A DNA stretch of 64,000 bases from Blasia pusilla (GCA_050084515.1 CM114272.1:7564001-7628000), one strand, 5' to 3'; counted from the first letter of the stretch, positions 43,665 through 55,899 are shown. Numbers and translations: made by a program. The notes: generated by a model from the sequence alone, not told the origin.

Positions 43665-44630
43665 CTACACGTGAAGAATTGCACCGTTGTTGGTGGCAGT
43701 CCTGCCCTCCTCTTGCTGCACCTCCTCGTCCTCCTCCACAGTCGTCACTCTCTCGGCGTCCCGCTTCCACTTGAGCTGCAGGACGATGAAGGTCACGACG
43801 ACGAATGCCCAGTACACGAAGTAGGACGTGACGGTGCCCACAGATCCCTCTTCTCTCCAGCCGACGACCGCGTTCAGGAGCTTCCAGATGCCGTTCTGCT
43901 GGTAGTGGCAGCAGTGAAGCTTCCACAAGATGTTCTCGTTCTTCGTGTACTCCTCGAACTCGTGCACTGCGCCGGCGAACAGACCCGCGGCGATGACGAG
44001 CAGCAGAACGGTGGATGCGCCCAGGAACCACTTGAACGCGACGTGGTTGCCTCCCTTGTACAGCAGGTAGCCGATGACGATCCCGCACAACGCCCCCGTG
44101 ACTGCCGCGAGAGGGTACGCCGTGCCCGAGCCCTGCAGCCCGATGCCTCCCAGGAAGACCACAGCTTCGACCCCTTCGCGGATCACGACGGTGAACGGGA
44201 TGAGGAACAGAGCGTACTTGCTCCTCGCGCTCTGCAGCTGCCCCTGCATCTTCACGCTGTTCTCCGTCACCTTCGTCAGCTTCTTCTCCCATTTGGCCCG
44301 CCAGGTATCCACTCTGATCATGGAGAACGCCATCAGCGTGATTAGAATCACCGCGATGACGCTCAGGATGCCCTCCCACAGCGGCTCCGTCTTGTCCCAC
44401 GCATGCTTCGCGACGGTGTAGTACAGGGAGAGGAAGATGGCGGCGGCCATGAGCGACAGCGACACGCCCACGACCACGCCCGCCCACACCTGCTTCTGCA
44501 TCCGCCTTCGCAAGGCCCGGTCCTCCACGAGCTTGTTCAGCAGCGACATCATCACCGACAGGATGATCGACGCTTCCAGCGTCTCCCGGAAGAGGATGAA
44601 GAACGCCGGCACGCTGAATATCGCCACCAT
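43665..44630 (-). CDS. FTR1: FTR1-family high-affinity iron permease (copy A)
   Basis: Intronless, 321 residues, GC-rich beside AT-richer flanks. About seven membrane segments. Both iron-binding motifs are present: RETLE at residues 15-19 in the first helix and REGVE at 151-155. An acidic loop HEFEEYTKNEN follows at about 223, and a late block NGIWKLLNAVVGWREEGSVGTVTSYFVYW fits fungal Ftr1. In fungi and green algae Ftr1 takes up ferric iron from a partner multicopper ferroxidase at the plasma membrane; no such partner is in the window. The start is the first ATG of the frame and has the same GAGATGGTGGCG context as copy B. The charged C-tail (VEEDEEVQQEEG) differs from copy B. Confidence 0.9.
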   Translation of the reverse strand: MVAIFSVPAFFILFRETLEASIILSVMMSLLNKLVEDRALRRRMQKQVWAGVVVGVSLSLMAAAIFLSLYYTVAKHAWDKTEPLWEGILSVIAVILITLMAFSMIRVDTWRAKWEKKLTKVTENSVKMQGQLQSARSKYALFLIPFTVVIREGVEAVVFLGGIGLQGSGTAYPLAAVTGALCGIVIGYLLYKGGNHVAFKWFLGASTVLLLVIAAGLFAGAVHEFEEYTKNENILWKLHCCHYQQNGIWKLLNAVVGWREEGSVGTVTSYFVYWAFVVVTFIVLQLKWKRDAERVTTVEEDEEVQQEEGRTATNNGAILHV

Positions 44631-47600
44631 CTCGTGGAACTTGCCGAGGCGGGTTATCGCCTGATTGATTCGTTAGGAGGTATCGTTCACCACGGGACAC
44701 TCAATCCGACGCGCAACGAATGCCGGATTGACGAGGTGGGAAGCGATGACCAACAAATCTCGCCCGCGCGCAAACACCATCCGCGGTGCGCTCACATGGA
44801 TTGTGGCGACCTCTCCTCTCCTGGAAGTTATCGCGTCAAGGAGCAGACGGCAGGGCGAATGCGGCAAGAGAGGTACGGAAGCAAGCATCAGATTTCTCCT
44901 TATACTCTCGTTGGCCTCGGATTCAATTGACGGCCATGGAAGATGCCATCCAGCAGAAGAACCGTCGCAGGACACTCCCATCAGCCGCACAAGATGCCAC
45001 TGCTTCCACCGCGGCAGCTCACTCCCGCGGATTACAGGTACGGTACCACCATAGATATCCCCCATTCGGTTTCTGTTCGGTTTGTGTCGGTCGCAGGCAG
45101 CTCGAGCCCAGCACGCAGCGGGCGCGTGCCGGAGGGCACATTCGGGTATGTCAAACGCTTACTGCCACGGGAGCGCTTGCAAGCGCACGACAGAAACACT
45201 CGATCTCGCAGCACTTGGGACGGAGTCGACAGACCAGTCAGCATTTCGTCCTCTCCTCAACTCTCTCGCTCCAGCGTCGCCCAAATCTAGCCGCTTCTTC
45301 CGTCGGCCTAGCCGAAACACCTGTCTGGAAGCGTTCGCACCGAAACGACCCGAGATCGACGCAGAAACTCTGCCGGTTTCTTCTGATTGGAAGTGCACGT
45401 TTACAGAAACGTCCACACTCCATCCCCCGCTACTACTCTGCACCGCGAAGAGACCCTCTCGACGAGCTCCGCTTAAATCAGGCCGACTCCAGCGTTGACG
45501 GGGGGCGAATACACCTGTCTGCACACACTTGCACCACAACGAGACAAGATCGCGATGGCGATTTTCCTTTGGCTTCTTCCCATTTCCGCTCCACCTCGAC
45601 AGGATTTACTCGAAGTCGGGTGTGGTAGATTGCAGCTGCGTATGGTAAAGGTGTAACTGCATTTAGAAGTGCTACATGCCGGTGGCGGTACACTCGCGGT
45701 CGCGGTCGCATGGAGCGTCACGAACGTGGTTATTGCTGAAGTGTTCCAAGACGTCGTTACTTCTCGAACGCAGTCTCGGCCGAAGCAATCGATAGAGTGC
45801 TGCTCGTGATTCCGACACTGGCAACTTTTCGGGTCGCTTTGCTCGTCGTTCCCTCACGAACTGTGTGCTTCGTCGGGGTTGCGAGTCCTCTTCGAAGTCT
45901 CCGGAAGCCTACACTCATTGCAGTCGCAGCGTCACGCGAGAGAAATCGAGGGAACGAAGGAATAATTCCACGCGTTTCGATTCCCGGACCATCGATAAGC
46001 TGTGCTCGAACTCAGACTGCGAATCTCTCGTTCGACGGCTCAGCAGGCGAGAACACCGTCGTCTTCTGCACGTGCGCTGCGCCCAAATCATCTCCTCCCA
46101 AGTCCTTTCGCTCCTGAAAAAGATGGGAGCGGTGGGAATTGCCAGCCCTCGAATCGTGTCAGCTGAATTGCGCAACGAAGCATTCGCTATGCAGAACCGG
46201 ATCCACTACACGCGCGCATGCTTTTTCCTCACATTACTCCTCCGGTTTTCTAACGTGCGGCGGATGTTGTGATGCATTTATTATGGACTAACGCAACTCT
46301 CTAGACATTGTCAAGAGACGAATGCGGCTCATGTCGTGACGTGTCGACACTTTGATGACAAACACACGCTGGTCGTTTCAATTCAGCTCATGCTGTCTAA
46401 GCAGGCCATTTACCCATAGGGCCTAACCTCGTCCCCCATCAACACCTCTTCTACATCAATATAGAAGCATACAAACAAAGAATATGAAATGAATGAATTA
46501 ATGACCGAAATTGTTAATAATATGAAAATTAATGAAGGTCTACATTCTAATGATTCCAAACGTAGTTTTCTTACCCTAACCAAATTAAACTGGTTCGAGG
46601 CCGGAATTTTCCTTCAATTGTCATATACATGTTGGAAGTATGGCGTAATATTTCTCCCTCGGTCGATTCAATGTTTCGAAATGCTTGGAAATGCATGTGA
46701 ATCGGATCTGTGGATATTTTTGAAGGGGAGACGCTTCTTCGTTCAAACAATTAAACTGGAAATAAGAATTGAAACTCACTCCATTCTTAGAAATACTTCA
46801 TTTTCTCCAGCGAAGCCACCCACTATTACTCAAACACGGGGTTATTATAGGTGGAAAGAAAATAAAAATAAAATTTAGAAGTGAAGTTCTCTAAAATTTT
46901 TTATAAGTTCAAAGCAGGTGCAAATGGGACTATTTTGCACCTCCTTTCAAATTTGCGATATTTTAGCAAATGCGTGTCTTCGATGGTGGCTCAAAGAAAA
47001 ATATATGTTCTGATACATGTGTCCACACGTATTCAAACAGTTTTATCCACTGAACTGAATTAATTAATTTTGGTGTAAGTGAGATGCCCCGATTGCTAAT
47101 TTGGGGCCAAAATTAGAGTCAAAGAAATTGCACCTCTACTAGTGGTCGCCGGAGAACATAGAGTCACGGGAGAGTCTGTGGTGAGAGGGGTGGAGACGCT
47201 AGAGCCGTGCTTCCAATTAGCCTCACCGAAGGAATCTTTGAACCAAGAGAATCTTTGAGCTCAAAGCCGAGTGCTGCATGTGATCTCTACCCGTAATTCT
47301 CTCTCTATTTGTTTCGTTTCGCTGATATAGTGAAAGGAGTAGTTCATGAATAATGGATAGTTGCTCCTTCCGTTTTATCGTGAATGAATCTACTTCGCCT
47401 CCCACTACTCCTGCAAACTTTTCACCCCAATTTTGCCACACTCTGAGAGGTTGAGTTATTTCTAGTCCCACATTTTCGGGATCCCCTTCCGTCAACCATA
47501 ATCAGAGGACGACTTTTAGTTTGGAACAAGCACATTTTCGTAGATGTAGTGTGCGTGAGTCGTCGGATTTTTCTACACCCGTGGCAGTTCCCCGGGCATT

Positions 47601-48648
47601 TGCGCTCCAGGCAGGGACAACGATGACGGATGACGAGAGCTTGCATTCAATAGTAGTCTTGCGAACATGACAACTTGCCAAAAATCACAACCACGCCAAC
47701 CCACCCAAAATCACAACCACGGCCCACTCCATGACCTTCCTCTCATTTCGTTGCAAATTGTGAGTATTGCAAGTGCTGAAATGGTTAGATTTTGTGAGAC
47801 ATGATTCGGTAGACACCACCTTGGGCCTATACGGATTTAAAAAAAATAAATCCTATTTCCAAGAAATTTAAACATAATTAAAAAATAGAAATAAATTTGA
47901 CGCGCGCGCCAGGTTTGGAAAGATGAAAGGTAAAAATAACGGACTTTCATTTCGCACAAGTTTTCGTAGGAAAACGCTGAAGTGAGAGTTAAACTTTGAC
48001 GAGCTATATTTGGTGCTCGGAGAAAAGCGAGAGGTAAAAGAAAGGCGACAGGTAAAAGAAGCGTGAAGATGGCTACTGAGTTCGGGTTGCGAGACCTGTC
48101 CCGCTTTCCGTGTCTCTCGTAATCTCGGGCACCGAAAGAAAATAGCGTGATGCTTCCTGAAGCGCACGAGCTCGCTGCGTGCCATTCCGAAGCACCCTTG
48201 GTCCGACACGAGCCCAATGTCGATCGATGGAGAGCTCACTCCCGTCGCCGCGGAACGGACTGGAAGGAGGAGGAGGGAGGGTCAAAGGAGATGAGAGAGA
48301 GAGAAGGGCTGCGTCGCTCGCCGCTGTGCGTGGCCAACTGCATGTGCTATGGAAGCATGCACCTGCACAGTAATCGCTACTTGCGAGCAAGATTATAAAG
48401 CCTCTCTCCAATTCCATGTCCTGTGAGCTTTCGCATCGTGCCCTCGTTCAGTGCATCGGTCTCGAGCTGGAAACCGTGGCAGTGCAGGTGGATCTTTCGT
48501 GGTTCTCGAGCTGGAAAGTTTGTATAATTTGGGCGCGGCGCCGCTGGATTGTGTAGACGAAGGAAACCTCCAAGGAGAGAGAGGGAGACCGGCGGCAATA
48601 TAGAGCCGGACTTAAAAAATCTGCCGAAGACACTCGTAATCGGTCGAG
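44631..48648. other. Shared 5' region of the two FTR1 genes
   Basis: A 4-kb spacer between two head-to-head FTR1 genes. A possible short exon on the plus strand runs 44936-45037: ATG, 34 codons, MEDAIQQKNRRRTLPSAAQD..., donor CAG|GTACGG. No continuation could be proved. The middle (46.4-47.1 kb) is AT-rich. Long GC-rich open frames near 44.8-45.6 kb exist on both strands and are not convincing genes. Confidence 0.35.
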
Positions 48649-49581
48649 ATGGTGGCGGTGTTCAGCCTGCCGGCGTTCTTCATCCTCTTCCGGGAGACGC
48701 TGGAAGCGTCGATCATCCTGTCGGTGATGCTGTCGCTGTTGAACAAGCTCGTGGAGGACCGGGCCTTGCGAAGGCGGATGCAGAAGCAGGTGTGGGCGGG
48801 CGTGGTCGTGGGCGTGTTGCTGTCGCTCATGGCCGCCGCCATCTTCCTCTCCCTGTACTACACCGTCGCGAAGGAGGCGTGGGACAAGACGGAGCCGCTG
48901 TGGGAGGGCATCCTGAGCGTCATCGCGGTGATTCTAATCACGCTGATGGCGTTCTCCATGATCAGAGTGGATACCTGGCGGGCCAAATGGGAGAAGAAGC
49001 TGACGAAGGTGACGGAGAACAGCGTGAAGATGCAGGGGCAGCTGCAGAGCACGAGGAGCAAGTACGCTCTGTTCCTCATCCCGTTCACCGTCGTGATCCG
49101 CGAAGGGGTCGAAGCTGTGGTCTTCCTGGGAGGCATCGGGCTGCAGGGCTCGGGCACGGCGTACCCTCTCGCGGCAGTCACGGGGGCGTTGTGCGGGATC
49201 GTCATCGGCTACCTGCTGTACAAGGGAGGCAACCACGTCGCGTTCAAGTGGTTCCTGGGCGCGTCCACCGTTCTGCTGCTCGTCATCGCCGCGGGTCTGT
49301 TCGCCGGCGCAGTGCACGAGTTCGAGGAGTACACGGAGAACGAGAAGATCGTGTGGGAGCTGGACTGCTGCCACCACAAGAAAGACGGCATCTGGAAGCT
49401 CCTCAACGCCGTGGTCGGCTGGAGAGACGAGGCCACAGTGGGCACCGTCACTTCCTACTTCATGTACTGGGCGTTCGTCGCCGCGTCTCTCATCGTGCTA
49501 CGCGTCAAGTGGAGGAGGGACGCTGAGAGAGAGAAAACGAGCAATGCTGTGGTCACCGCCGCCATCACCAACGCGGTCTAG
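48649..49581 (+). CDS. FTR1: FTR1-family high-affinity iron permease (copy B)
   Basis: Intronless, 310 residues, with the same RETLE and REGVE motifs and membrane layout as copy A. From the start to about residue 229 the two genes differ at six residues (4, 7, 28, 57, 76 and 135) and at few silent sites. After residue 229 they diverge sharply (for example CCHHKKDGIWKLL against CCHYQQNGIWKLL, and unrelated C-tails). It faces away from copy A, so the two may share regulatory DNA. Function as for copy A: ferric iron transport coupled to a ferroxidase. Confidence 0.92.
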   Translation: MVAVFSLPAFFILFRETLEASIILSVMLSLLNKLVEDRALRRRMQKQVWAGVVVGVLLSLMAAAIFLSLYYTVAKEAWDKTEPLWEGILSVIAVILITLMAFSMIRVDTWRAKWEKKLTKVTENSVKMQGQLQSTRSKYALFLIPFTVVIREGVEAVVFLGGIGLQGSGTAYPLAAVTGALCGIVIGYLLYKGGNHVAFKWFLGASTVLLLVIAAGLFAGAVHEFEEYTENEKIVWELDCCHHKKDGIWKLLNAVVGWRDEATVGTVTSYFMYWAFVAASLIVLRVKWRRDAEREKTSNAVVTAAITNAV

Positions 49582-52143
49582 TGGTCCCAGATGGAACCTT
49601 GAGCTTTCAACGCTTCGGTGATGTGGTGTAAAAGTGGAGGGTGGAAGACGGAATTTTGAGCTTTCAATGACTCGGCGTGCAGGCGTCCAGCTTTGTAGAC
49701 TTGTAATTGAACGCCCATCTCTGAAATCCGAAGCTTGGCTTCTTGGAGTGCGTGATATTTAAGGTTAGTTCTTGGAGTGAGTCGGACAGGTAGGGCACGA
49801 CCGACGGTGCAATTAATAGTCCATAGTGGAAGATGGAGCTTCGGAATTTCATGCGCTCGGAGAGTCCTGGTTGATGGAGGAATTCTCCCTCTCCTGCTCT
49901 AGGAAGGAGCTCCCATTCTTTCCAACCGTGTTCACGAAAAAAAAAGTGAGGAGGGAAATGCTTGTGCTTTCGAAATGGGAGTTTCACGTGGTTGCAGTGA
50001 GTGGAACACTACGACAATGTAGTGCTGACTTGTAGAATTATAAGTTCTCGCGATGAATTATTCTACGATTCATCGAGAAAGAGGGTAGACTGAAACTGAA
50101 GGGACCAAGTTTGCCAACCATATTTGAGGAAGGAATAAGGTGTGGCTCCTTTTCAAACATGGAAAGACGTGATGGGGAGCCTCATCCATAGCGTAGGTTT
50201 TGCTTTCAAGACGGGGCTTGTTTACTCTTAGAAGTAGTCACACCCGATATCAAGAAATGAGCTCGTATTTGCTTTATGATAAGCCTCATTGTCTAATACA
50301 CAATTGATCTTCGGGCTCATCTGTATTCTTCTCCTGATTTAGCAACATCATCATGATCATGTTTCTTCACTCTCCCTTCGCGGACTCGGCCTCCACTGGG
50401 AGAAATCGCCACTGCTTCAACAGGTTTGAGTTTCAAAATATGCAAGTGCACGCGAATTTGCGGACGCGACAACCGCATTACGCCAAGAGCATGAATCCAC
50501 TACAGCGTTACGTAGATATTTCTATTTTGCAAAGAGATCGGAACAGATGTACTTCGACGTCATGGATCCATTCAAATATCGAATGCACTGAGCCACTCAA
50601 ATCGCACCACCCCAGCTCGTCTCTTACGGGAGGAAGTTTGGTATGCACTTATGACATCGATGATCACAATTGGAGCTGCAACAGCATGTTCTCTCATTCC
50701 ACTATTTTTTTTGTTTCGTTTTTTTTTTCATCTTTTGCTTCAGTTGGAGCATCGGAAAAGGACAATCGAAATGGTCATACGCGTATCCATTGCTATTAAG
50801 AAAGAGCACAGGAGAGTGAGCAGAGAAAGAAAAATTCGTCCGAGAGAATCGCAAGAATCTTGATGAACCCAAGAAGGTGAGACTGCAGGAGTCTAAACAG
50901 AAAGAAAGAAGAAATTGATGTACGTTTTTACTCGAAGCACAAAAGACGTTCCACATGATGAGTGCTATAATCGTGCGTTTGCAAAGATTCATCATTTGTG
51001 TGACTGAAGACATCACCGTGTATCATTCATTTACGTGACTTTGAGTTTCTGATCTTTCAGAAACTCGACGCTTGCTAGATTGTTAACTCGCATGACAGGT
51101 TACAAGAGATTCAGCTCTGACAATCATTATTCATGTGACTTTCATCAGATTCATACAAACCTTCACTTTTCGTCTGACTAATGTCTCTCAGTTGTAATAA
51201 TCCCGTAGTTTCACTCGTGTACTGGAGACATGATGGAGCTCTAGATCCTACAATCACCATTCCCACGAATTTCATTTCCAACATGATCATAGTCATTCCA
51301 AGCTTCAGAATTTCCGTGGCTGTCTCTTAGAAAACCTTACTATTATTAAGAGGTCCCCACTCTCTAGCCAGTAACTGAGGCAGCCACTGAGTGAAGCTGA
51401 GGGGGTAAGTGAACTGATGAATTTGGGCTGCTTCACACCTCTAAACTCGACCCACATACACTGGTGCAGCTGAGAAGTCTGTGCGAGGCCGAGTAGATAC
51501 TCGTTTTCATTTTAGGTCACCGCAATCCCATTTCCAGAGCACGATTGTACCTGTTAGGAACGACGACTCGTGGACCTTCAAATGACGGAGAGGTAGGGGC
51601 TTTGAGGATGAGTAGAGGAACTCACAATCAGGAATATCACAAGAATCAACAGAGTCTCTAAACTCCTCAGTAAATTGAGAGCTGCCATTCTTGCCACAGA
51701 TTACAGGAAACAGGCGAAAGCTCGCAGGAGCTCGTTCGAACACAGCTTTTGACCTTTCCTGTGCGAAAGATCCAGAGCATTGATACGGATACCAGCTCGC
51801 TAGAATGGAGTGGGATGCCCAAATGAGGGACTAGGCCGCGACATGAAACGCGGCATTCGATCGACTGATTGCGTCATTGGTCCACTATATTGATAAGGTA
51901 AGATAAGATATTGATAAGATAAGAAGCTGCGAGTAATAGTGGCAGATTCGTAAGTTCCTCTGGTGGGAGAGTGGATTCTTCGTTATGGGGAGATGAAGTG
52001 CTACGTCTTCAGCAGAATGGATTAAACCATTCTGCTGTATATTCATTCGTGTTCAGAATATTCCATTGGCGGCATCGCTTGTTGATTAATTCAAGTTCGT
52101 AACGTATACCTACTTCGATTACATTGCAATTTTATTATGAATA
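49582..52143. other. Intergenic, no supported gene
   Basis: Short open frames only. The region just after 49581 should be the copy B 3' untranslated end. Confidence 0.35.
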
Positions 52144-52202
52144 TCTATATTATATTATGATGGAAGAGTGCCCTATAAGAGCACCCTCCCATTCTCCAGC
52201 TA

Positions 52203-52254
52203 CTTTTTAGGTTGCTTTTCACCTAAAAAGTTCATGTGTCAAAGCATGAACTTT
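52203..52254 (+). repeat. Two adjoining perfect hairpins
   Basis: CTTTTTAGGT (52203-52212) pairs with ACCTAAAAAG (52221-52230). AAAGTTCATG (52228-52237) pairs with CATGAACTTT (52245-52254). The right arm of the first overlaps the left arm of the second, so they exclude each other. A Helitron-like TCTATATTATATTATG start lies just upstream at 52144. Confidence 0.75.
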
Positions 52255-52543
52255 GTCGCTTTGTCTTTGGGCACCCGCAAGTAAATATAAATAGAAAAAA
52301 GTGGAAAGGGACACGATCGATTGTTAGTAGTGGCATTTGTGGCATTCTTTTCCATTTTCATTCATTTAATATAGAGTTATTTAATTGCTTAAAGAATAGT
52401 GTTACGTTAGTCTGCAATACCAAATACGAGATAAATGGTTAGTTTAAGTTAATGAAAATTCCATCTCTCGGATTTAGAAGTGTAATCTGTGATTTTGCTT
52501 TTATGTTAAAGAGATTGAAGACGTGAACGAAGTTTCGGACGTT

Positions 52544-52863
52544 GATCCTTCTACACCGAAAAGACTTGTGTTGATCCTTCTACACCGAAAAGACTTGTGT
52601 CGATCCTTCTACACCGAAAAGACTTGTGTGGATCCTTCTACACCGAAAATACTTGTGTCGATCCTTCTACACCGAAAAGACTTGTGTTGATGCTTCTACA
52701 CCGAAAAGACTTGTGTTGATGCTTCTACACCGAAAAGACTTGTGTCGATCCTTCTACACCGAAAAGACTTGTGTCGATCCTTCTACACCGAAAAAGACTT
52801 GTGTTGATCCTTCAACACCGAAAAGACTTGTGTTGATCCTTGTACACCGAAAAGACTTGTATT
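52544..52863 (+). repeat. 29-bp tandem array, eleven copies
   Basis: Unit GATCCTTCTACACCGAAAAG plus ACTTGTGTT. Starts at 52544 and every 29 bp, with one 30-bp unit from 52776 to 52806. Nearly identical units, C/T/G variation at the junction base. Direct tandem with no spacers. Period 29 is not a multiple of 3, so it is unlikely to be coding. Confidence 0.95.
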
Positions 52864-52909
52864 GTAGGTATGGGCGCATGCAAACCCGTTGACACCCCAT
52901 TACTGGCTG

Positions 52910-52991
52910 CGGAATAGAAATATAAGACCGTCGAAATGAGGCAGAGTGGGCGGAATAGAAATATAAGACCGTCGAGATGAGACAGTGTGGG
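52910..52991 (+). repeat. 41-bp direct duplication
   Basis: CGGAATAGAAATATAAGACC and 21 further bases are repeated at 52910 and 52951 with three or four differences. It lies 50 bp after the 29-bp array. Confidence 0.9.
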
Positions 52992-52999
52992 CTTCTGTA

Positions 53000-54763
53000 T
53001 AGACTCTGTATTGTGTAAGGTGAGCAGAGAAATGATAGACAGGACTGATCGAGAGCGGAGAGATGTGGGCACGAGGAAACCACAATGAAGATTGGAAGGA
53101 GTGCATGGAGTCTACGTTTCAATGGCATCGCCACGATTCTGGCCGCATCTCAACATACCGTGCGTTGCAGAGCAGAGAAATTGTTTCTTGCATTCCACTG
53201 TAGAGTTGCCATGCGGGAAGATGAGCTCTGACTAAGGGCGATAGTGTTGCTGACTTCTGCATCAGTTGCTGTTTCTCAGACGGAAGCTGACAGCTTCTGG
53301 AATGCAGAGGCTTGAATCAACGGAAAAGCGGAGTGAGTGTTTCTGTGGCATCTCATGGAGTGACGTTTTATCTCATGCACAGAAATTCTGAGTAAACTTG
53401 ACGAACTGTTGGGAGAAAACGTATGCGTCTACATGAAGCACACGCAGGAGCTGCACCTGAGTCGTTGGAAAGAATCAGAAACGGTCTCGAAGTTGGGAAG
53501 CGTTCGCAGTAACGACGATGAACTCGAATCGATTGAAACTCATCGAGTGCACTCATGTGAGCCATTTTCGAGTGCAATTGAACAGTGTAGAATTGTGAAA
53601 CTGATGGTCAAATCTGCCAATTCAGAACGGACAGGTCTGTAGGAGCTCGATCTACTTCGATCGAGAGAAAAAGTGTTCTTCATGACAGTTTATCAGTGCA
53701 TCACGTGAAGTTGCTGTGACTGCTAGACTGCTCTAATAAGGGCTGGAATGGAAGAAACACGAATTAAGCCTCGGACGAATGCATCAATGAAATGATTTAT
53801 TTTGCGAGGGAACCCAACAGAGCCATAGGACTAAGACAAAGACGGAGCAGATTCAATTTCGAGAGAGTTCGATTTAGAGTTCTAGTCCACGGGAAGCTAG
53901 AGGCCTATGGTGTGATGATATTTAAGGTTTGCGCAAGGAGGAAGACCTACATCAGGAGAGTCCAGTGCGTTCAGGGTGCACAGGAAGGATTCTCACAAGA
54001 TTTCCAGTGGGATTCTCGCATAAGGAAGACTCCTGAGAAAGGTCACATGAAGATGAAGGTGAACGGACTCACGAGATTCCCACGTTTCCTTTCGAGGTTT
54101 TATACATTTCCGTTATATCACATCAGAAGCAAAAACACGCTCCTCGCTTCAATCCGCTCACCATTCGCCCAATGTGACTCTGCAGTGTGGGGAATACGAA
54201 ACAAAGAGACAGGCTCGAAGCTGCAGAAAGCATTTGCGGGTATGATTTCGGATTCCTCACGAGATTCCGAGCTAAGGTTGGTGTGAGATCAGAGCTTAAT
54301 CGGAGCAGTCGATTTAGTTCCTTCACTACCAAGCCTGGCCGAGACTGACATCGAATCAGTACGCATCAAGCTTCAAACCCCAAGTTTGGAATCGTAGGCG
54401 AAATGGGAGCTCCTCAGAACGCCTACCGTCACCGCACTTGCACGATGGAAAGGAAACTGTTCCCGACTTCATTTTGAATGGATCTACTCTTCCGCATTCG
54501 AAGTCGACATGCACGTATTTTGTGAACCGTTGCGATAGCACACTCTGCAAATCGTCCAGAAACTGTGAAAACGTTCGGGTCCCTCTATCTCTTGTGCACA
54601 AGCGTGACTGCTCATACGCACACTCTTGGTTCGATTAATTGCCATAACTTTCAGTCTCCGATCCTGTAGATCTGTTCGAATCAGCCCCCACCGGAATCGG
54701 TTTTTAGTGAAGTCTTGGATTTGTGTCACTTCACGCCTCATTTTATTTCATGTGGTAATCCAT
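53000..54763. other. No supported gene
   Basis: The longest open frame, plus strand 53792-54286 (164 codons), is Arg/Phe-rich with no recognised domain or splice context. Confidence 0.3.
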
Positions 54764-54835
54764 GTTGACAAAAGAAACCAACTCCCCATCTGCAGCATCG
54801 ATCTGTGCAGATGGACGTTGGTTTCTTTTGTCAAC
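54764..54835. other. 72-nt near-perfect hairpin, possible small-RNA precursor or palindromic element
   Basis: Outer arms GTTGACAAAAGAAACCAAC (54764-54782) and its exact complement at 54817-54835. Inner arms CATCTGCA (54787-54794) and TGCAGATG (54806-54813). Between them are a 4/3-nt internal loop and an 11-nt end loop. That is 27 paired bases of a possible 31. The length suits a plant small-RNA hairpin, but near-perfect pairing also fits a young palindromic insertion. Confidence 0.6.
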
Positions 54836-55899
54836 AGTGTTCAGTGGGAGGAAAGCAGATCTCAACATTTTGAATTGCGTGCCCTCAAGAAAGCACTGGA
54901 CTTGAATTCGTGCAGCATTTAAAAACTGCCTCATGAAGATACCTCGTACACAGATGAATACACTCGTGAGATGAATCGCCACTCCAAATGTGTTATCTTT
55001 GGTCATTGGAATAATGACGATGCATCCAGAGTGGCTCCATCCATCACCGCGTCACTTGAGGGTACCTCCTTTCTTTCTTCGTCCGATGCAAAACGGTAGT
55101 GGATCTTCTCGTGGCTGAGTGCATAGATTCATGCACGCCTCTGACTCTTCTCACTCACTTCCGGTTTCGAATATCGTCGATTACCCATCACCGCATTGAG
55201 GTTATGCGATCCAAACATCTGAGAATCCCAGCATCTCTCTAGCTCCTTTACCCTCATCCGATGCCGAATCGCAAGGACTTGGGTGGTAGGAGATCATGGT
55301 GGAAATAGCTGCTTATGATTTGCGTAGATTACCCAACATGAGATCACTCTCTTGGCTGGCAGCTTGGATCCCACTCCTGCTATGGCAGATGATCGATCTG
55401 CAGAATTCTAGCGACGACTCCATTTCAGTCGGATCAGCATAGCAGTTATGCGAATGAGGTGCATTCGGAGCACATGACCGTCTTGCTGAGCTCGAAACCA
55501 GCAGTGTCCCGGGATAAGGCGTTGATTTCGAATAGATTCAAATTTTCTTGCGCGCGCAGTTCGTCTCAGGAGGAAGATGGAATAGGATAGGTAAGTGTAG
55601 CCCTGTAGATAGCTTCTTCTCGAAAGGCTTAGGCTTTGTGAAGAATGTGATGGTATGGAGCTGTCCTGCTCCCAAACTGCTGCTGGGTTTCACTAGTAAC
55701 TGGTTGGGCAGGGACAAGAAAGGATATTAGAATAAACCTAATGATCGTGTGTTGGGGTAATGGAGCGTGTGCTCAATTCTATGAGGTCAGGTGATGTGGA
55801 TGGAAGGGAAGGCAAGAGATTACCAGGTCGCTCGTTCAATTTCTTTGATGGTATTTATTCGTCGTTTCTCGATATGATTGAGTCATCCATGAGTGCGAG
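54836..55899. other. No supported gene
   Basis: Nothing recognised. An open frame at 55760-56221 runs into the 79-bp array and is probably non-genic. Confidence 0.3.

Noticed and set aside
43633-44700. Long second minus-strand frame (355 codons) over FTR1 copy A, and the 325-codon plus frame over copy B
   Set aside because: Arg/Gly/His-rich shadows caused by high GC; the FTR1 frame in each case carries the conserved motifs.
44786-45628. 280-codon plus-strand ORF
   Set aside because: GC-rich composition, no domain; at most its first part (44936-45037) may be a small exon.
52544-52863. CRISPR-like regular repeat
   Set aside because: Units are directly abutting with no spacers, no cas genes are present, and the genome is plant.
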